Positions 38,594 through 46,766 of a stretch of DNA of 64,000 bases are shown in pieces. The translations under genes were made by a program, and so were the position numbers. The number at the start of each line of letters is the position of its first letter. Position 1 is the stretch's first letter. The stretch comes from Caulobacter sp. BP25 (GTDB lineage: Bacteria > Pseudomonadota > Alphaproteobacteria > Caulobacterales > Caulobacteraceae): assembly GCF_002737755.1 (NCBI RefSeq), contig NZ_PEGH01000018.1:62001-126000 (forward strand). The letters are read 5' to 3'. The notes under the pieces were generated by a model that saw nothing but the letters and a program-made list of their open reading frames with translations, did no database searches and was not told the DNA's origin.

Positions 38594-38608
38594 TTAACGC
38601 GAACTTAA
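38594..38608 (-). promoter_or_regulatory. CtrA binding box
   Basis: TTAA-(7)-TTAA, a full match to the CtrA recognition sequence, with inner bases CGCGAAC. Downstream on the minus strand a GCTAGCGC run about a dozen bases away partly fits the Caulobacter housekeeping -10. The likely target is the 47-residue membrane protein. Confidence 0.7.
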
Positions 38609-38645
38609 GTCCGGTGGGATGCGACCAAATGGCGACGGGCTGCGA

Positions 38646-39173
38646 CTAAATGGCGCCTGCGCTCTTGCCGGGCCGGTGGCGGTCGGGCTCGACCTTGTCA
38701 GGATCGGGCATGTCGACATTCGGTGGCCAGCGCTCGGCCTGGCTGCTCCCCGAGCCGCTATCGGTGTGCTGGACGATCGCGTCGACGTCCATCGCCTCGG
38801 TCTCGGCCGGCGAGCGGTCACCAAGCTGGAACTCGACGTGCTCGGGATAGAAGGCCACCCGCCCGGAAATCAGACCGACGGCAAGATAGGGGTCTTCATA
38901 CGACCAGGCGGCGTTCTCGATGATCTGGCGGTCGCGATAGATCGTGAAGTAGGCCGCGTCGCCCTTATAGGGGCAGTGGGTCACCTTGTCGGTGCGGCGC
39001 AGAAAGGTCATCTGCACGCTGTCGCGCGGGAAGTAATAGACGGGCGGATAGTCGGCTTCCCGCAGCACGAGCACGTCGTCGCTGTCGGCGATTCCGTGGC
39101 CCTCGAACAGCACGCGCACCGTGCCGGACATGCGGTCGATCGTGATCGGATGGCTCTCGTCGGGGATCTTCAT
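38646..39173 (-). CDS. DUF427 protein
   Basis: A 175-residue protein with a DUF427 domain in residues 1-115: VRVLFEGHGIADSDDVLVLREAD, then PPVYYFPRDSVQMTFLRRTD, then THCPYKGDAAYFTI, then YEDPYLAVGLISGRVAFYPE. The C-terminal 55 residues are polar and unstructured. DUF427 proteins are small beta-rich proteins without a settled function. It is followed downstream by the CtrA-box region. Confidence 0.88.
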   Translation of the reverse strand: MKIPDESHPITIDRMSGTVRVLFEGHGIADSDDVLVLREADYPPVYYFPRDSVQMTFLRRTDKVTHCPYKGDAAYFTIYRDRQIIENAAWSYEDPYLAVGLISGRVAFYPEHVEFQLGDRSPAETEAMDVDAIVQHTDSGSGSSQAERWPPNVDMPDPDKVEPDRHRPGKSAGAI

Positions 39174-39401
39174 CCGCGGCTCCCGGAAAACAAGACGGTC
39201 GCCCCATCAACGCGCGAAGGCGCGGCCAAGCTCCCACGGCGCCAGCGCGACTGCGTTTGATCCGGCAAGGCGTTGCTTGTGAAACCGCCTGCCGCGTGAT
39301 CTTCTCCCCGCCAATTGGGGCCAGCGAGGGCGATTTGACCGAGGGCGCGTCGGGGACGCGCCAGGTCGGTCCGCGTGGCTCGTCACGTTCAAGGTTCGTG
39401 T

Positions 39402-41267
39402 ATGAACATTGTTATCGCCGCGGGCGTCCTGATCACGCTCGTGACGGGGCTTCCCGTCCTTATCCAGCTTCTGCGAGGCCATCCGCGCGGCTTGATCATC
39501 TGCTTCCTGGCCGAGATGTGGGAGCGGTTCTCCTACTACGGCATGCGCGCCATCCTAATCTTCTATCTGACGCAGCATTTCCTGTTCGATCCTAAGACCG
39601 CGTCCGGGCACTACGGCTCCTACACCTCGCTGGTCTATCTGTTGCCGCTGCTGGGCGGGATGCTGGCTGACAAGTGGCTGGGCACCCGCAAGGCCGTGGC
39701 GTTCGGCGCGCTCCTGCTGGTCGCCGGTCACCTGGCGATGGCGGTCGAAGGCAAGCCCGCCGTCCAGACCCTGACCTATGGTGGGGCGACCTATGAATTC
39801 CAGTCCGAGGGCCGCGGTCAGGAACGCGTCTCGCGCCTGGTCGTCGCCGAAAAGCCCTACGAGGTCTCCGCCACCAAGACGGGCGATTTCGAGATCAAGG
39901 GCCTGCCCGCCGATGCGCCCCTGCCCGCCGTGCTGCCCAAGGCCGACTACAAGCTGGACGTCGCCGGTCGCGACCCGTTCTATCTGAACGTCTTCTGGTT
40001 CGCCCTGTCGCTGATCATCCTGGGGGTCGGCTTCCTGAAGCCGAACATCTCGACCATCGTCGGCCAGCTTTACCCGCAAGGCGACCCGCGTCGCGACCCG
40101 GGCTTCACCCTCTACTACTACGGCATCAACCTGGGCTCGTTCTGGGCCTCGATCCTGTGCGGCCTGCTGGGCGTCAGCGTCGGCTGGTGGGCCGGTTTCG
40201 GCCTGGCTGGTCTTGGCATGCTGGCCGGCTTTGTCGTCTTCGTGCTGGGCAAGCCCTGGCTGGAGAACAAGGCCGAGCCCCCGAACCCGGAGGCCTTGAA
40301 GGAAAAGGTTCTGGGTCCGATCAACCGCGAGACCGCGATCTATGGCGGGTCTCTGCTCGGCCTTCTGGTCATCTTCTTCCTCGTGCAGTTCAACAGCGTC
40401 GTCGGCCTGGCCCTGAACGTCGGCATCATCGCCTCGCTGGCCTATATCGGCTGGTTCATGACTCGGTGCGCCAAGGCCGAGCGGGAGCGCCTGGCGCTGG
40501 CGGTGTTCCTGATCTTCGGCGCGGTGGTCTTCTGGACCCTGTTCGAACAGGCCGGATCCTCGCTCAGCCTGTTCGCTGCGACCAACGTCCAGCTGGATCT
40601 GGTGCGCGAGCCTGTCCGGCTTCTGGGTGGGGCGATCACCCTGGCCACCGCCGAACAGCTGAGCGCCGCCAGCATCGACCCGGCGTCCACCTTCTGGGTC
40701 AACACCAGCTTCAACGCGCCCCAGACCCAGATGCTGAACGCGGGCTGGATCCTGATCTTCGCGCCGGTCTTCGCCGCCCTGTGGACGTTCCTCGGCGCGC
40801 GAGGCAAGGACCCCAATCCGGTCATGAAGTTCGGCCTGGCGCTGATCCAGGTCGGGGCGGGCTTCCTGCTGCTGCGGTGGGGCGCCACCTTCGCCGACGG
40901 CGCCTTCCGCCTGCCCCTGCTGTTCCTGGTGCTGATGTACATGTTGCACACCACCGGCGAGCTGTGCATGTCGCCGGTCGGCCTGTCGCAAATGACCAAG
41001 CTGTCGCCGCTGTCGATGGTCTCGTTCATGATGGCGGTGTGGTTCCTGGCCATCGCCATCGCCCAGTGGGTCGGCGGCAAGATCGCCGGCCTGGCGACGA
41101 CCGAGACGGTTGGCGGGCAGGTTCTGGATCCGGCCCTGGCCCTGGCGTCGTCGCTGAAGGTGTTCAACGTGATCGGACTGATCGCGGTGGCGATCGGGAT
41201 CGGCTTCCTGGCCCTGTCGCCGGTCCTGAAAAAGTGGTTGCACGGCGCCGACGACGTCACGGCCTGA
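39402..41267 (+). CDS. POT-family peptide/proton symporter with extra loop domain
   Basis: A 621-residue inner-membrane transporter of the proton-dependent oligopeptide family. The ExxER motif is in CFLAEMWERFSYYGM near residue 37, and the PTR2 signature is in FTLYYYGINLGSF near residue 240. Between the third and fourth helices (about residues 118-195) there is a polar segment with LTYGGATYEFQSEGRGQE and YEVSATKTGDFEIKGLPADA, far larger than the usual loop. The start at ATG 39402 gives a clean first helix. Confidence 0.92.
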   Translation: MNIVIAAGVLITLVTGLPVLIQLLRGHPRGLIICFLAEMWERFSYYGMRAILIFYLTQHFLFDPKTASGHYGSYTSLVYLLPLLGGMLADKWLGTRKAVAFGALLLVAGHLAMAVEGKPAVQTLTYGGATYEFQSEGRGQERVSRLVVAEKPYEVSATKTGDFEIKGLPADAPLPAVLPKADYKLDVAGRDPFYLNVFWFALSLIILGVGFLKPNISTIVGQLYPQGDPRRDPGFTLYYYGINLGSFWASILCGLLGVSVGWWAGFGLAGLGMLAGFVVFVLGKPWLENKAEPPNPEALKEKVLGPINRETAIYGGSLLGLLVIFFLVQFNSVVGLALNVGIIASLAYIGWFMTRCAKAERERLALAVFLIFGAVVFWTLFEQAGSSLSLFAATNVQLDLVREPVRLLGGAITLATAEQLSAASIDPASTFWVNTSFNAPQTQMLNAGWILIFAPVFAALWTFLGARGKDPNPVMKFGLALIQVGAGFLLLRWGATFADGAFRLPLLFLVLMYMLHTTGELCMSPVGLSQMTKLSPLSMVSFMMAVWFLAIAIAQWVGGKIAGLATTETVGGQVLDPALALASSLKVFNVIGLIAVAIGIGFLALSPVLKKWLHGADDVTA

Positions 41268-41577
41268 CCTAAATGAGCGAGGGGCCCCGGCGACGATCCG
41301 GGACCCCTCTGGGACGTGGAGGGGCCACGTCCCTACTCCAGGTGGGAACGGCCCGGCGATGGCTCAAATCGCCGAGCCGCTTTCCGCTCCTACCCGAAGC
41401 CCTGAGCGCGGCGCCGGCGCCGCGCGATGTTCGAAGGTCCGGGGGCTGATCTAGCCGATCTGGTCGCGACTCTTGTGTCGGTCGCCGGACTTGAACGCAC
41501 CGTGCCGACGCGAACGGCGCGGGGAAAGTTACAAGCCGGAAAGCTGGATTAAACCTTCGACAGAAAGGTCGGCGGAG
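41268..41577. other. intergenic region with two hairpins
   Basis: Beyond the two hairpins at 41279-41333 I see no gene and no clear motif. It should carry the promoter for the GNAT gene at 41578, whose ribosome site is GGCGGAG. Confidence 0.5.
41279..41333 (+). terminator. tandem hairpins after the POT gene
   Basis: GAGGGGCCCCGG pairs with CCGGGACCCCTC (41279-41309) and GGGACGTGG pairs with CCACGTCCC (41311-41333). There is no T-run, so termination strength is uncertain. Confidence 0.5.
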
Positions 41578-42081
41578 ATGGCCATGGACGACATGACGAC
41601 GGCGTTGACGGTCGACGACCTGAGCGGGACGGACGGCCAGGCGCTGCTGGCTTTGAACAACGCCCACGCCCTGGAGCTGTCATGGCTGGAGCCAGAGCGA
41701 CTGGCCAAGCTGGTCGCCGAGGCGTTCGTCGCGCGCCGGGTCGGCGTCGCAGACGCCCTGCTGCTGGCCTTCGACCAGTACGCCGACTACGACAGCGTCA
41801 ACTTCCTGTGGTTCCGCGAGCGTTTCGATCGTTTCGTCTATGTCGACCGCGTGGTCGTCGCCGACGCGGCGAGGGGCAGGGGGCTGGCCCGGCGCCTGTA
41901 CGATGACCTGTTCGCCGCGGCGCGTGACGCGGGCCACGCGCGGATCGTCTGCGAGGTCAATTCAGAGCCGCCCAATCCGGCGTCGGACGCCTTCCACGCG
42001 GCGCTGGGCTTCGTTCCGGTCGGAACGGCCCAGATCCACGGCGGCGAGAAGACGGTGACGTATCTAGCGCGGGGTCTTTAA
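41578..42081 (+). CDS. GNAT family N-acetyltransferase
   Basis: A 167-residue acetyltransferase. The acetyl-CoA motif is RVVVADAARGRGLARRLYDDLFAAA. The C-terminal motif B region is RIVCEVNSEPPNPASDAFHAALGF. The ATG at 41578 after GGCGGAG is preferred to the longer frame from 41473, which adds unrelated residues. The substrate is unknown. Confidence 0.88.
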   Translation: MAMDDMTTALTVDDLSGTDGQALLALNNAHALELSWLEPERLAKLVAEAFVARRVGVADALLLAFDQYADYDSVNFLWFRERFDRFVYVDRVVVADAARGRGLARRLYDDLFAAARDAGHARIVCEVNSEPPNPASDAFHAALGFVPVGTAQIHGGEKTVTYLARGL

Positions 42082-42096
42082 CCCGTCCTCGACCTT

Positions 42097-42205
42097 CCCG
42101 GCGAATGCCGGGACCCAGATCGTAGAACTCTGAGGCGCACGCAAAAACGCCCGCGATCCTCTCGGGCGCGGGCGCTCTTGCATCTGGGCCCCGGCATTCG
42201 CCGGG
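42097..42205. repeat. large inverted repeat between convergent genes
   Basis: A 24-base arm (42097-42120, starting CCCGGCGAATGCCGGG) is mirrored at 42182-42205 with one wobble. Inside is a G/C-rich hairpin with complementary CGCCCGCG and CGCGGGCG segments. It sits between the ends of the GNAT and tldD genes and could stop transcription from both sides. Confidence 0.7.
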
Positions 42206-42223
42206 GAGATCGGATGTGTGGGG

Positions 42224-43660
42224 TTAAACCGCCGTCCCGCCGACGGTCAGCCCGGTGATCTTCAGCGACGGCTGGCCCACGCCGACCGGCACGCCCTGGC
42301 CGGACTTGCCGCAGACCCCGATGCCCGGATCGAAATCGAAGTCGTTGCCGATCATCGTCACCTTGGTCAGGGCGCTGGGGCCGTCGCCAATCAGGGTCGC
42401 GCCCTTGACCGGAGCGGTGATCTTGCCGTCCTCGACCAGATAGGCCTCGGTGCACTGGAAGACGAACTTGCCGTTGGTGATGTCGACCTGACCGCCGCCG
42501 AAATGGGCGCAGTAGAGGCCGCGCTTCAGCGAGGCGATCATTTCCTGGGGATCGTCCTTGCCCGCCAGCATGCCGGTGTTGGTCATGCGCGGCATGGGCA
42601 TGTGAGCGTAGGACTGGCGGCGGCCGTTGCCGGTGGCCTTCATGCCCATCAGGCGCGCGCTCATCCGGTCGTGCATGTAGCCCACCAGGATGCCGTCCTC
42701 GATCAGGATGGTCCGCTCGGTCGGGGTGCCTTCGTCGTCGACGGTCAGCGAACCGCGACGACCGGCGAGCGAGCCGTCGTCGAACACGGTGACGCCCGGG
42801 GCTGCCACCCGCTCGCCGATGCGGCCCGAGAAGGCGCTGATGCCCTTGCGGTTGAAGTCGCCCTCCAGCCCGTGGCCGACGGCCTCGTGCAGCAGCACGC
42901 CGTTCCAGCCGGGGCCCAGCACCACGTCCATCTCGCCAGCGGGGCAGGCGACGGCGTCCAGATTGACCAGGGCGCGGCGCAGGGCCTCGTCGACCTGCTC
43001 CTGCCACTTGTCGGGGCTGATCCAGGCGGCGAAGCCGGCGCGGCCGCCAGCGCCTGAGCTGCCCGTTTCGCGGCGGCCGTCCTTCTCGACGGTGACCTGG
43101 ACATTGACCCGCACCAGCGGACGGACGTCGCGGATCAGGCGGCCGTCGGCGCGCAGGATCTCGACGACGCGGCGCTCGCCGGCCATCGAGGCCATGACCT
43201 GCACCACGCGCGGGTCGCGAGCGCGGGCGAAGGCGTCGATCTCCTGCAGCAGGGCGACCTTGTCGGAGAAGTCGGGCGCGGAGACGGGATTGTCCTCGCC
43301 ATAGAGCTTTTCGTTGGTGGCGCGGGGGCCTTCGGCGGCGACCCCGGCGTGGCCGCGCTTGGCCAGGCTGGCCGAATCGGCGGCGCGGCGGATGGCGGCC
43401 TCGGAGATCTCGGCGGCGTGGGCGTAGCCGGCCGTCTCGCCGGCCACCACGCGCAGGCCAAAGCCCTCGCCGCTGTCGTAGGAAGCGCTCTTCAGCCGTC
43501 CGTCGTCGAACACGAAGGACTCGCTCTCGGAGCGTTCGAGGAAGAGCTCGCCGTCGTCGGCGCCGGCGAGCGCCTCGCCCAGCACCTGGCGGGCGCGCTC
43601 GGGATCGACGCCGGCCGCGTCGAGCAGGGACAGGGAAGAGGCGGGGAAGGGAGCGTTCAT
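42224..43660 (-). CDS. tldD: TldD family metalloprotease
   Basis: A 478-residue protein of the PmbA/TldD family, which works as a TldD-TldE heterodimer to degrade peptides such as CcdA or microcin precursors. The zinc motif HEAVGHGLEGDF lies near residue 250. The start at ATG 43660 (MNAPFPASS) fits family length; 12 more codons are open upstream. TldE is not encoded in this window. Confidence 0.93.
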   Translation of the reverse strand: MNAPFPASSLSLLDAAGVDPERARQVLGEALAGADDGELFLERSESESFVFDDGRLKSASYDSGEGFGLRVVAGETAGYAHAAEISEAAIRRAADSASLAKRGHAGVAAEGPRATNEKLYGEDNPVSAPDFSDKVALLQEIDAFARARDPRVVQVMASMAGERRVVEILRADGRLIRDVRPLVRVNVQVTVEKDGRRETGSSGAGGRAGFAAWISPDKWQEQVDEALRRALVNLDAVACPAGEMDVVLGPGWNGVLLHEAVGHGLEGDFNRKGISAFSGRIGERVAAPGVTVFDDGSLAGRRGSLTVDDEGTPTERTILIEDGILVGYMHDRMSARLMGMKATGNGRRQSYAHMPMPRMTNTGMLAGKDDPQEMIASLKRGLYCAHFGGGQVDITNGKFVFQCTEAYLVEDGKITAPVKGATLIGDGPSALTKVTMIGNDFDFDPGIGVCGKSGQGVPVGVGQPSLKITGLTVGGTAV

Positions 43661-43716
43661 GAGCCTACAGGTAGGCCTTCGAAGCGCATCCGTCACCCCG
43701 CCCCTTTTGTCGCGGA

Positions 43717-44532
43717 TCAGTATTCGCGGCGGATTTCACCCGAGCCGGTGATGTCGCTGCTCACGGTCTTAGGTTCTGTGCGCAGCTCAACGTCACCGCT
43801 GCCTGAGATGGCGATCTTGGCCTTGGCTGTGGCGAAGATCGCACCGCCGCCGCTGCCCGAGACGTCGACCATGGCCTCCTTGGCCTTCAGGTCACCAAGA
43901 TCCACATGGCCCGAGCCGGAGTTGTCGATCGTGGCCAGGTCAACCCGGCCCGCCGCCTCGACGTCGCCGCTGCCGCTGACGTCGACCGAGAAGGTCGGAT
44001 GGTCGTAGCGGCGGATATCGAGATCGCCCGAGCCGCGCACGTCGAACTTGGTGACGTCCGGGGCGATGACGGTGATCTTCACGCGCTCGGACTCGCTCTG
44101 CACGTGGACGCCGAAGGCGTTGATCGTGACGCTGGCCTCGTCGCGGTCGTCAGCGTCGGACAGGGCGATTCGGCCGCCGTCGACGCGCAGCCGGTCCAGA
44201 TAGGACTTCGGGCCCGAGGCGACGATCTTGGCTTCCGGCCCTTGCACGAAGACGACATCCACCGGCACGTCGACTTGCAGCCTGTCCTTGCCCGTCCAAG
44301 GGAACGTGCGGTCGATGCTGGGGGTGACGGTTCCGCGGCGGGCGTCGAAGCGGCGCTCAGTGTGGATCACCTTGCCGTTCTCGCGGATCACGACCGTATC
44401 GGTGCGGTTCAGCGGGAAGGTCCAGCCGTCGTTGAGGATCTGCGGGCCGGCGATGACCGCCACCCCGGCGAAACAGCCGATGGCGAGCGCGAAGCTGGCC
44501 CCGGCGACGATGAGCGTATTGCGGATCAACAT
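43717..44532 (-). CDS. GIN-domain (DUF2807) secreted protein
   Basis: A 271-residue protein with one N-terminal hydrophobic segment (NTLIVAGASFALAIGCFAGV). The auto-transporter adhesin head GIN domain (DUF2807) follows, a beta-helix whose repeats end in short SGSGD or GSGD turns (for example VRGSGDLDIRRYD and VSGSGDVEAAG). It is the third gene of a PadR-DUF1700-GIN operon, a frequent arrangement of unknown role in envelope biology. Confidence 0.88.
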   Translation of the reverse strand: MLIRNTLIVAGASFALAIGCFAGVAVIAGPQILNDGWTFPLNRTDTVVIRENGKVIHTERRFDARRGTVTPSIDRTFPWTGKDRLQVDVPVDVVFVQGPEAKIVASGPKSYLDRLRVDGGRIALSDADDRDEASVTINAFGVHVQSESERVKITVIAPDVTKFDVRGSGDLDIRRYDHPTFSVDVSGSGDVEAAGRVDLATIDNSGSGHVDLGDLKAKEAMVDVSGSGGGAIFATAKAKIAISGSGDVELRTEPKTVSSDITGSGEIRREY

Positions 44533-44550
44533 GGTCCCCTCCTAGGCCGC

Positions 44551-45114
44551 TCAGGCTTGTTCGATGGCCGGCTTGAGCAGCCGGTAGTGGAGGCGGGCGT
44601 ACCAGACGACCGCGTTGAAGACGCCGACGGTGACCAGGGTCAGCAGGGCGCCCAGGCACGTGGCCACGCCCATCAGGCCAAGCCCCGCCAGGAAGGCGGT
44701 GAGCGGGCCGCCGGGCGGTCCGGTCAGCGGGCCGGCCGCGAACACCACGCCGCCGGCGAAGAACACGGCCACGACCGCGACCAGCACCCCGAACAGCGCG
44801 CCCAGCACGCCCATCAGGACCGGCAGCAGGATCAGCACGTCGATGGCTCCAAGGCCGAGGAGGGCGATGACCGCCGCCAGGGCGTTGGAGGGGTTCTTGC
44901 GCTCTTCCCACTGCTTGAGCCCGGCCTCGGCGCGCAGCTCGCGGGCCAGGCGGTCGGGATCGCCCAGGGCGGCGGCCACCTCGGCCTCGCTGCGACCAGC
45001 GGCCACGGCGTCGGCGAAGTGGGCTTCATGATCGGCGACGATGTCGGCGATCGTGGTGACCGGCAGGCCGGCCAGGCCCCGGCGCAGACGGGTCATGAAC
45101 TCAGCGCGGGTCAT
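44551..45114 (-). CDS. DUF1700 membrane protein
   Basis: A 187-residue inner-membrane protein. The cytoplasmic N-terminus MTRAEFMTRLRRGLAGLPVT, then DIVADHEAHFADAVAAGRSEAEVAAALGDPDRLA is the DUF1700 (HAAS-type) signature. About four to five hydrophobic helices follow. Its start overlaps the stop of the PadR regulator by four bases (ATGA), so the regulator and this protein are translationally coupled. Confidence 0.9.
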   Translation of the reverse strand: MTRAEFMTRLRRGLAGLPVTTIADIVADHEAHFADAVAAGRSEAEVAAALGDPDRLARELRAEAGLKQWEERKNPSNALAAVIALLGLGAIDVLILLPVLMGVLGALFGVLVAVVAVFFAGGVVFAAGPLTGPPGGPLTAFLAGLGLMGVATCLGALLTLVTVGVFNAVVWYARLHYRLLKPAIEQA

Positions 45115-45437
45115 GCGGCGGCTCCCACGATGGCGTTGACGGCCTGGGTGAAAGCCACCCACTCGGTCTTTTGCTGTTCCAGGCTGCGACGGCCCTCCGC
45201 CGTCAGGCGGTAATATTTGCGCGGCGGACCGCTCTGGCTTTCCACCAGATAGGTCTCGACCAGACCATCCGACTGCATGCGGCGCATCAGCGGATAGATC
45301 GTCCCTTCCCCCATATCGATGTCCTTCGTGAGCCTGCTGGCGATCTCATAGGCGTAGCTGTCGGCGTGCGAGAGCAGGGCCAGCACGCACAGCGCCAGCA
45401 CGCCTTTCTTCAATTGGATTTCAATGGCTTCGGGCAC
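45111..45437 (-). CDS. PadR family transcriptional regulator
   Basis: A 108-residue winged-helix regulator: VPEAIEIQLKKGVLALCVLALL, then YAYEIASRLTKDIDMGEGTIYPLMRRMQSDG, then SGPPRKYYRLTAEGRRSL, then a C-terminal helix for dimerisation. The GTG at 45437 with a GAGGCGAGGA ribosome site is chosen; a GTG nine codons upstream (45464) is possible. It heads the operon with DUF1700 and the GIN protein, and probably represses it. Confidence 0.9.
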   Translation of the reverse strand: MPEAIEIQLKKGVLALCVLALLSHADSYAYEIASRLTKDIDMGEGTIYPLMRRMQSDGLVETYLVESQSGPPRKYYRLTAEGRRSLEQQKTEWVAFTQAVNAIVGAAA

Positions 45438-45465
45438 GTCGTCCTCGCCTCGTTGGATGCTCACT

Positions 45466-45498
45466 GGTACCGCATGGTACTGATCATCACAAGGTACC
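45466..45498 (-). promoter_or_regulatory. possible PadR operator
   Basis: Three GGTAC repeats (45466, 45476, 45493) include the inverted repeat GTACC-GCAT-GGTAC (45467-45480). They sit just upstream of the padR start, where self-repression would be expected. Confidence 0.45.
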
Positions 45499-45814
45499 TA
45501 TCCATGAATGATACGTAATGATGCGGACGTGGCGGTTGGTCCGAAGAGCGGGCTGACTTGGCGTGGGAGGAAATGCGCGCGCGCTAAAGCCGCGCCCAGA
45601 GTGTGGTCTCTGGCGCTTGGCAACGGCTGGCGATGCGCGTATGCAGCCTCGTAAGGGCCTTTTTGGGGCGGGCTGCGCGTGACTTCGCGTCTTGTTGGAC
45701 GCCGTCGCTCGCACGACCGCATCGGGGGCCGTCATAAGCAAGTCGGCGCGGCGTGGCTTTGATCGACGTCAAACGATCATCGTCAAATCGCCGCCGAAAC
45801 GGGCCGTGAGGAAT
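45499..45814 (+). promoter_or_regulatory. upstream region of the cox operon
   Basis: No protein gene is supported here. An early part has a G/C-rich low-complexity run; near the end a FixK/FNR-like site TTGAT-CGAC-GTCAA lies at 45759-45772, 42 bases before the coxB ATG. Confidence 0.5.
45759..45772 (+). promoter_or_regulatory. FNR/FixK-like box
   Basis: TTGAT-(4)-GTCAA, matching the FNR/FixK pattern with one half-site of each type. Its closeness to the coxB start suggests repression or a very short leader. Confidence 0.45.
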
Positions 45815-46744
45815 ATGAAGGCGCAATTTTCGGGGATTCGGCGGGTCTTGACGGGCGCCAGCGCGCTCGCCGCCAGTGTCGTTTTCGCGGGGCACGCCCT
45901 CGCCCAGGATCTGATGGGGCAGCCGACGCCGGGGGCGATCGACCTGCAACCGGCCGCGTCGGAGCTGAAGCACCACGCGATCTGGTTCCACAACGTGATC
46001 CTGCTGCCGATCATCACGGCCATCACCCTGCTGGTGCTGGGCCTGCTGATCTGGATCGTCGTTCGCTACAACAAGAAAGCGAACCCGGTCCCGGCCAAGT
46101 TCAGCCATAACACCACGGTCGAGATCATCTGGACCCTGGTGCCGGTGCTGATCCTGATGGTCATCGCCATCTTCTCGTTCCGGCTGCTGTTCCACTACAA
46201 CGACATGCCCAAGCCCTACATGACCGTGAAGGCCACGGGCTATCAGTGGTACTGGGGCTACGAATATCCCGACCAGAAGATCAGCGAGATTGTGTCGCTG
46301 CCGCTCACCAAGGAGCAGGCCGACGCCAAGAAGGTCCCGTATCTGCTGGCCGCCGACAACGCCATGGTGGTTCCGGTCGGTCAGGTGGTCCGCGTGCAGG
46401 TCACCGGCGCCGACGTGATCCACGCCTTCGCCCTGCCGGCGTTCGGCCTGAAGACCGACGCCATCCCTGGCCGCCTGAACGAAACCTGGTTCAAGTCCGA
46501 CCGCACTGGCGTGTTCTACGGCCAGTGCTCGGAGCTCTGCGGCGTCGACCATGCCGCCATGCCGATCGAGATTCAGGTCGTGACCCAGGCCCAGTTCGAT
46601 GCGTGGGTGAAGTCCAAGACGGCCCCGCCGGCTCCGGTCGCCGCCCCCGCCGAGGCCGCTCCGGCCGCCGCGACGCCCGCAGCGACCCCGGCCGCCGCTC
46701 CCGCTTCCGCTCCGGCCGCGGCGCCCGCCGCGCCGGCGGCTTAA
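45815..46744 (+). CDS. coxB: aa3-type cytochrome c oxidase subunit II
   Basis: A 309-residue CuA subunit. The signal peptide and two membrane helices come first. Then the cupredoxin domain: YQWYWGYEYPD, DVIHAFALPAFGLKTDAIPG and the CuA site CSELCGVDHAAMPI. The C-terminus is an Ala/Pro-rich tail of about 45 residues. The ATG at 45815 is selected over longer frames. It heads the oxidase cluster; ctaD follows 22 bases later. Confidence 0.95.
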   Translation: MKAQFSGIRRVLTGASALAASVVFAGHALAQDLMGQPTPGAIDLQPAASELKHHAIWFHNVILLPIITAITLLVLGLLIWIVVRYNKKANPVPAKFSHNTTVEIIWTLVPVLILMVIAIFSFRLLFHYNDMPKPYMTVKATGYQWYWGYEYPDQKISEIVSLPLTKEQADAKKVPYLLAADNAMVVPVGQVVRVQVTGADVIHAFALPAFGLKTDAIPGRLNETWFKSDRTGVFYGQCSELCGVDHAAMPIEIQVVTQAQFDAWVKSKTAPPAPVAAPAEAAPAAATPAATPAAAPASAPAAAPAAPAA

Positions 46745-46766
46745 GATACTCGCAGGATAAAGTCCG

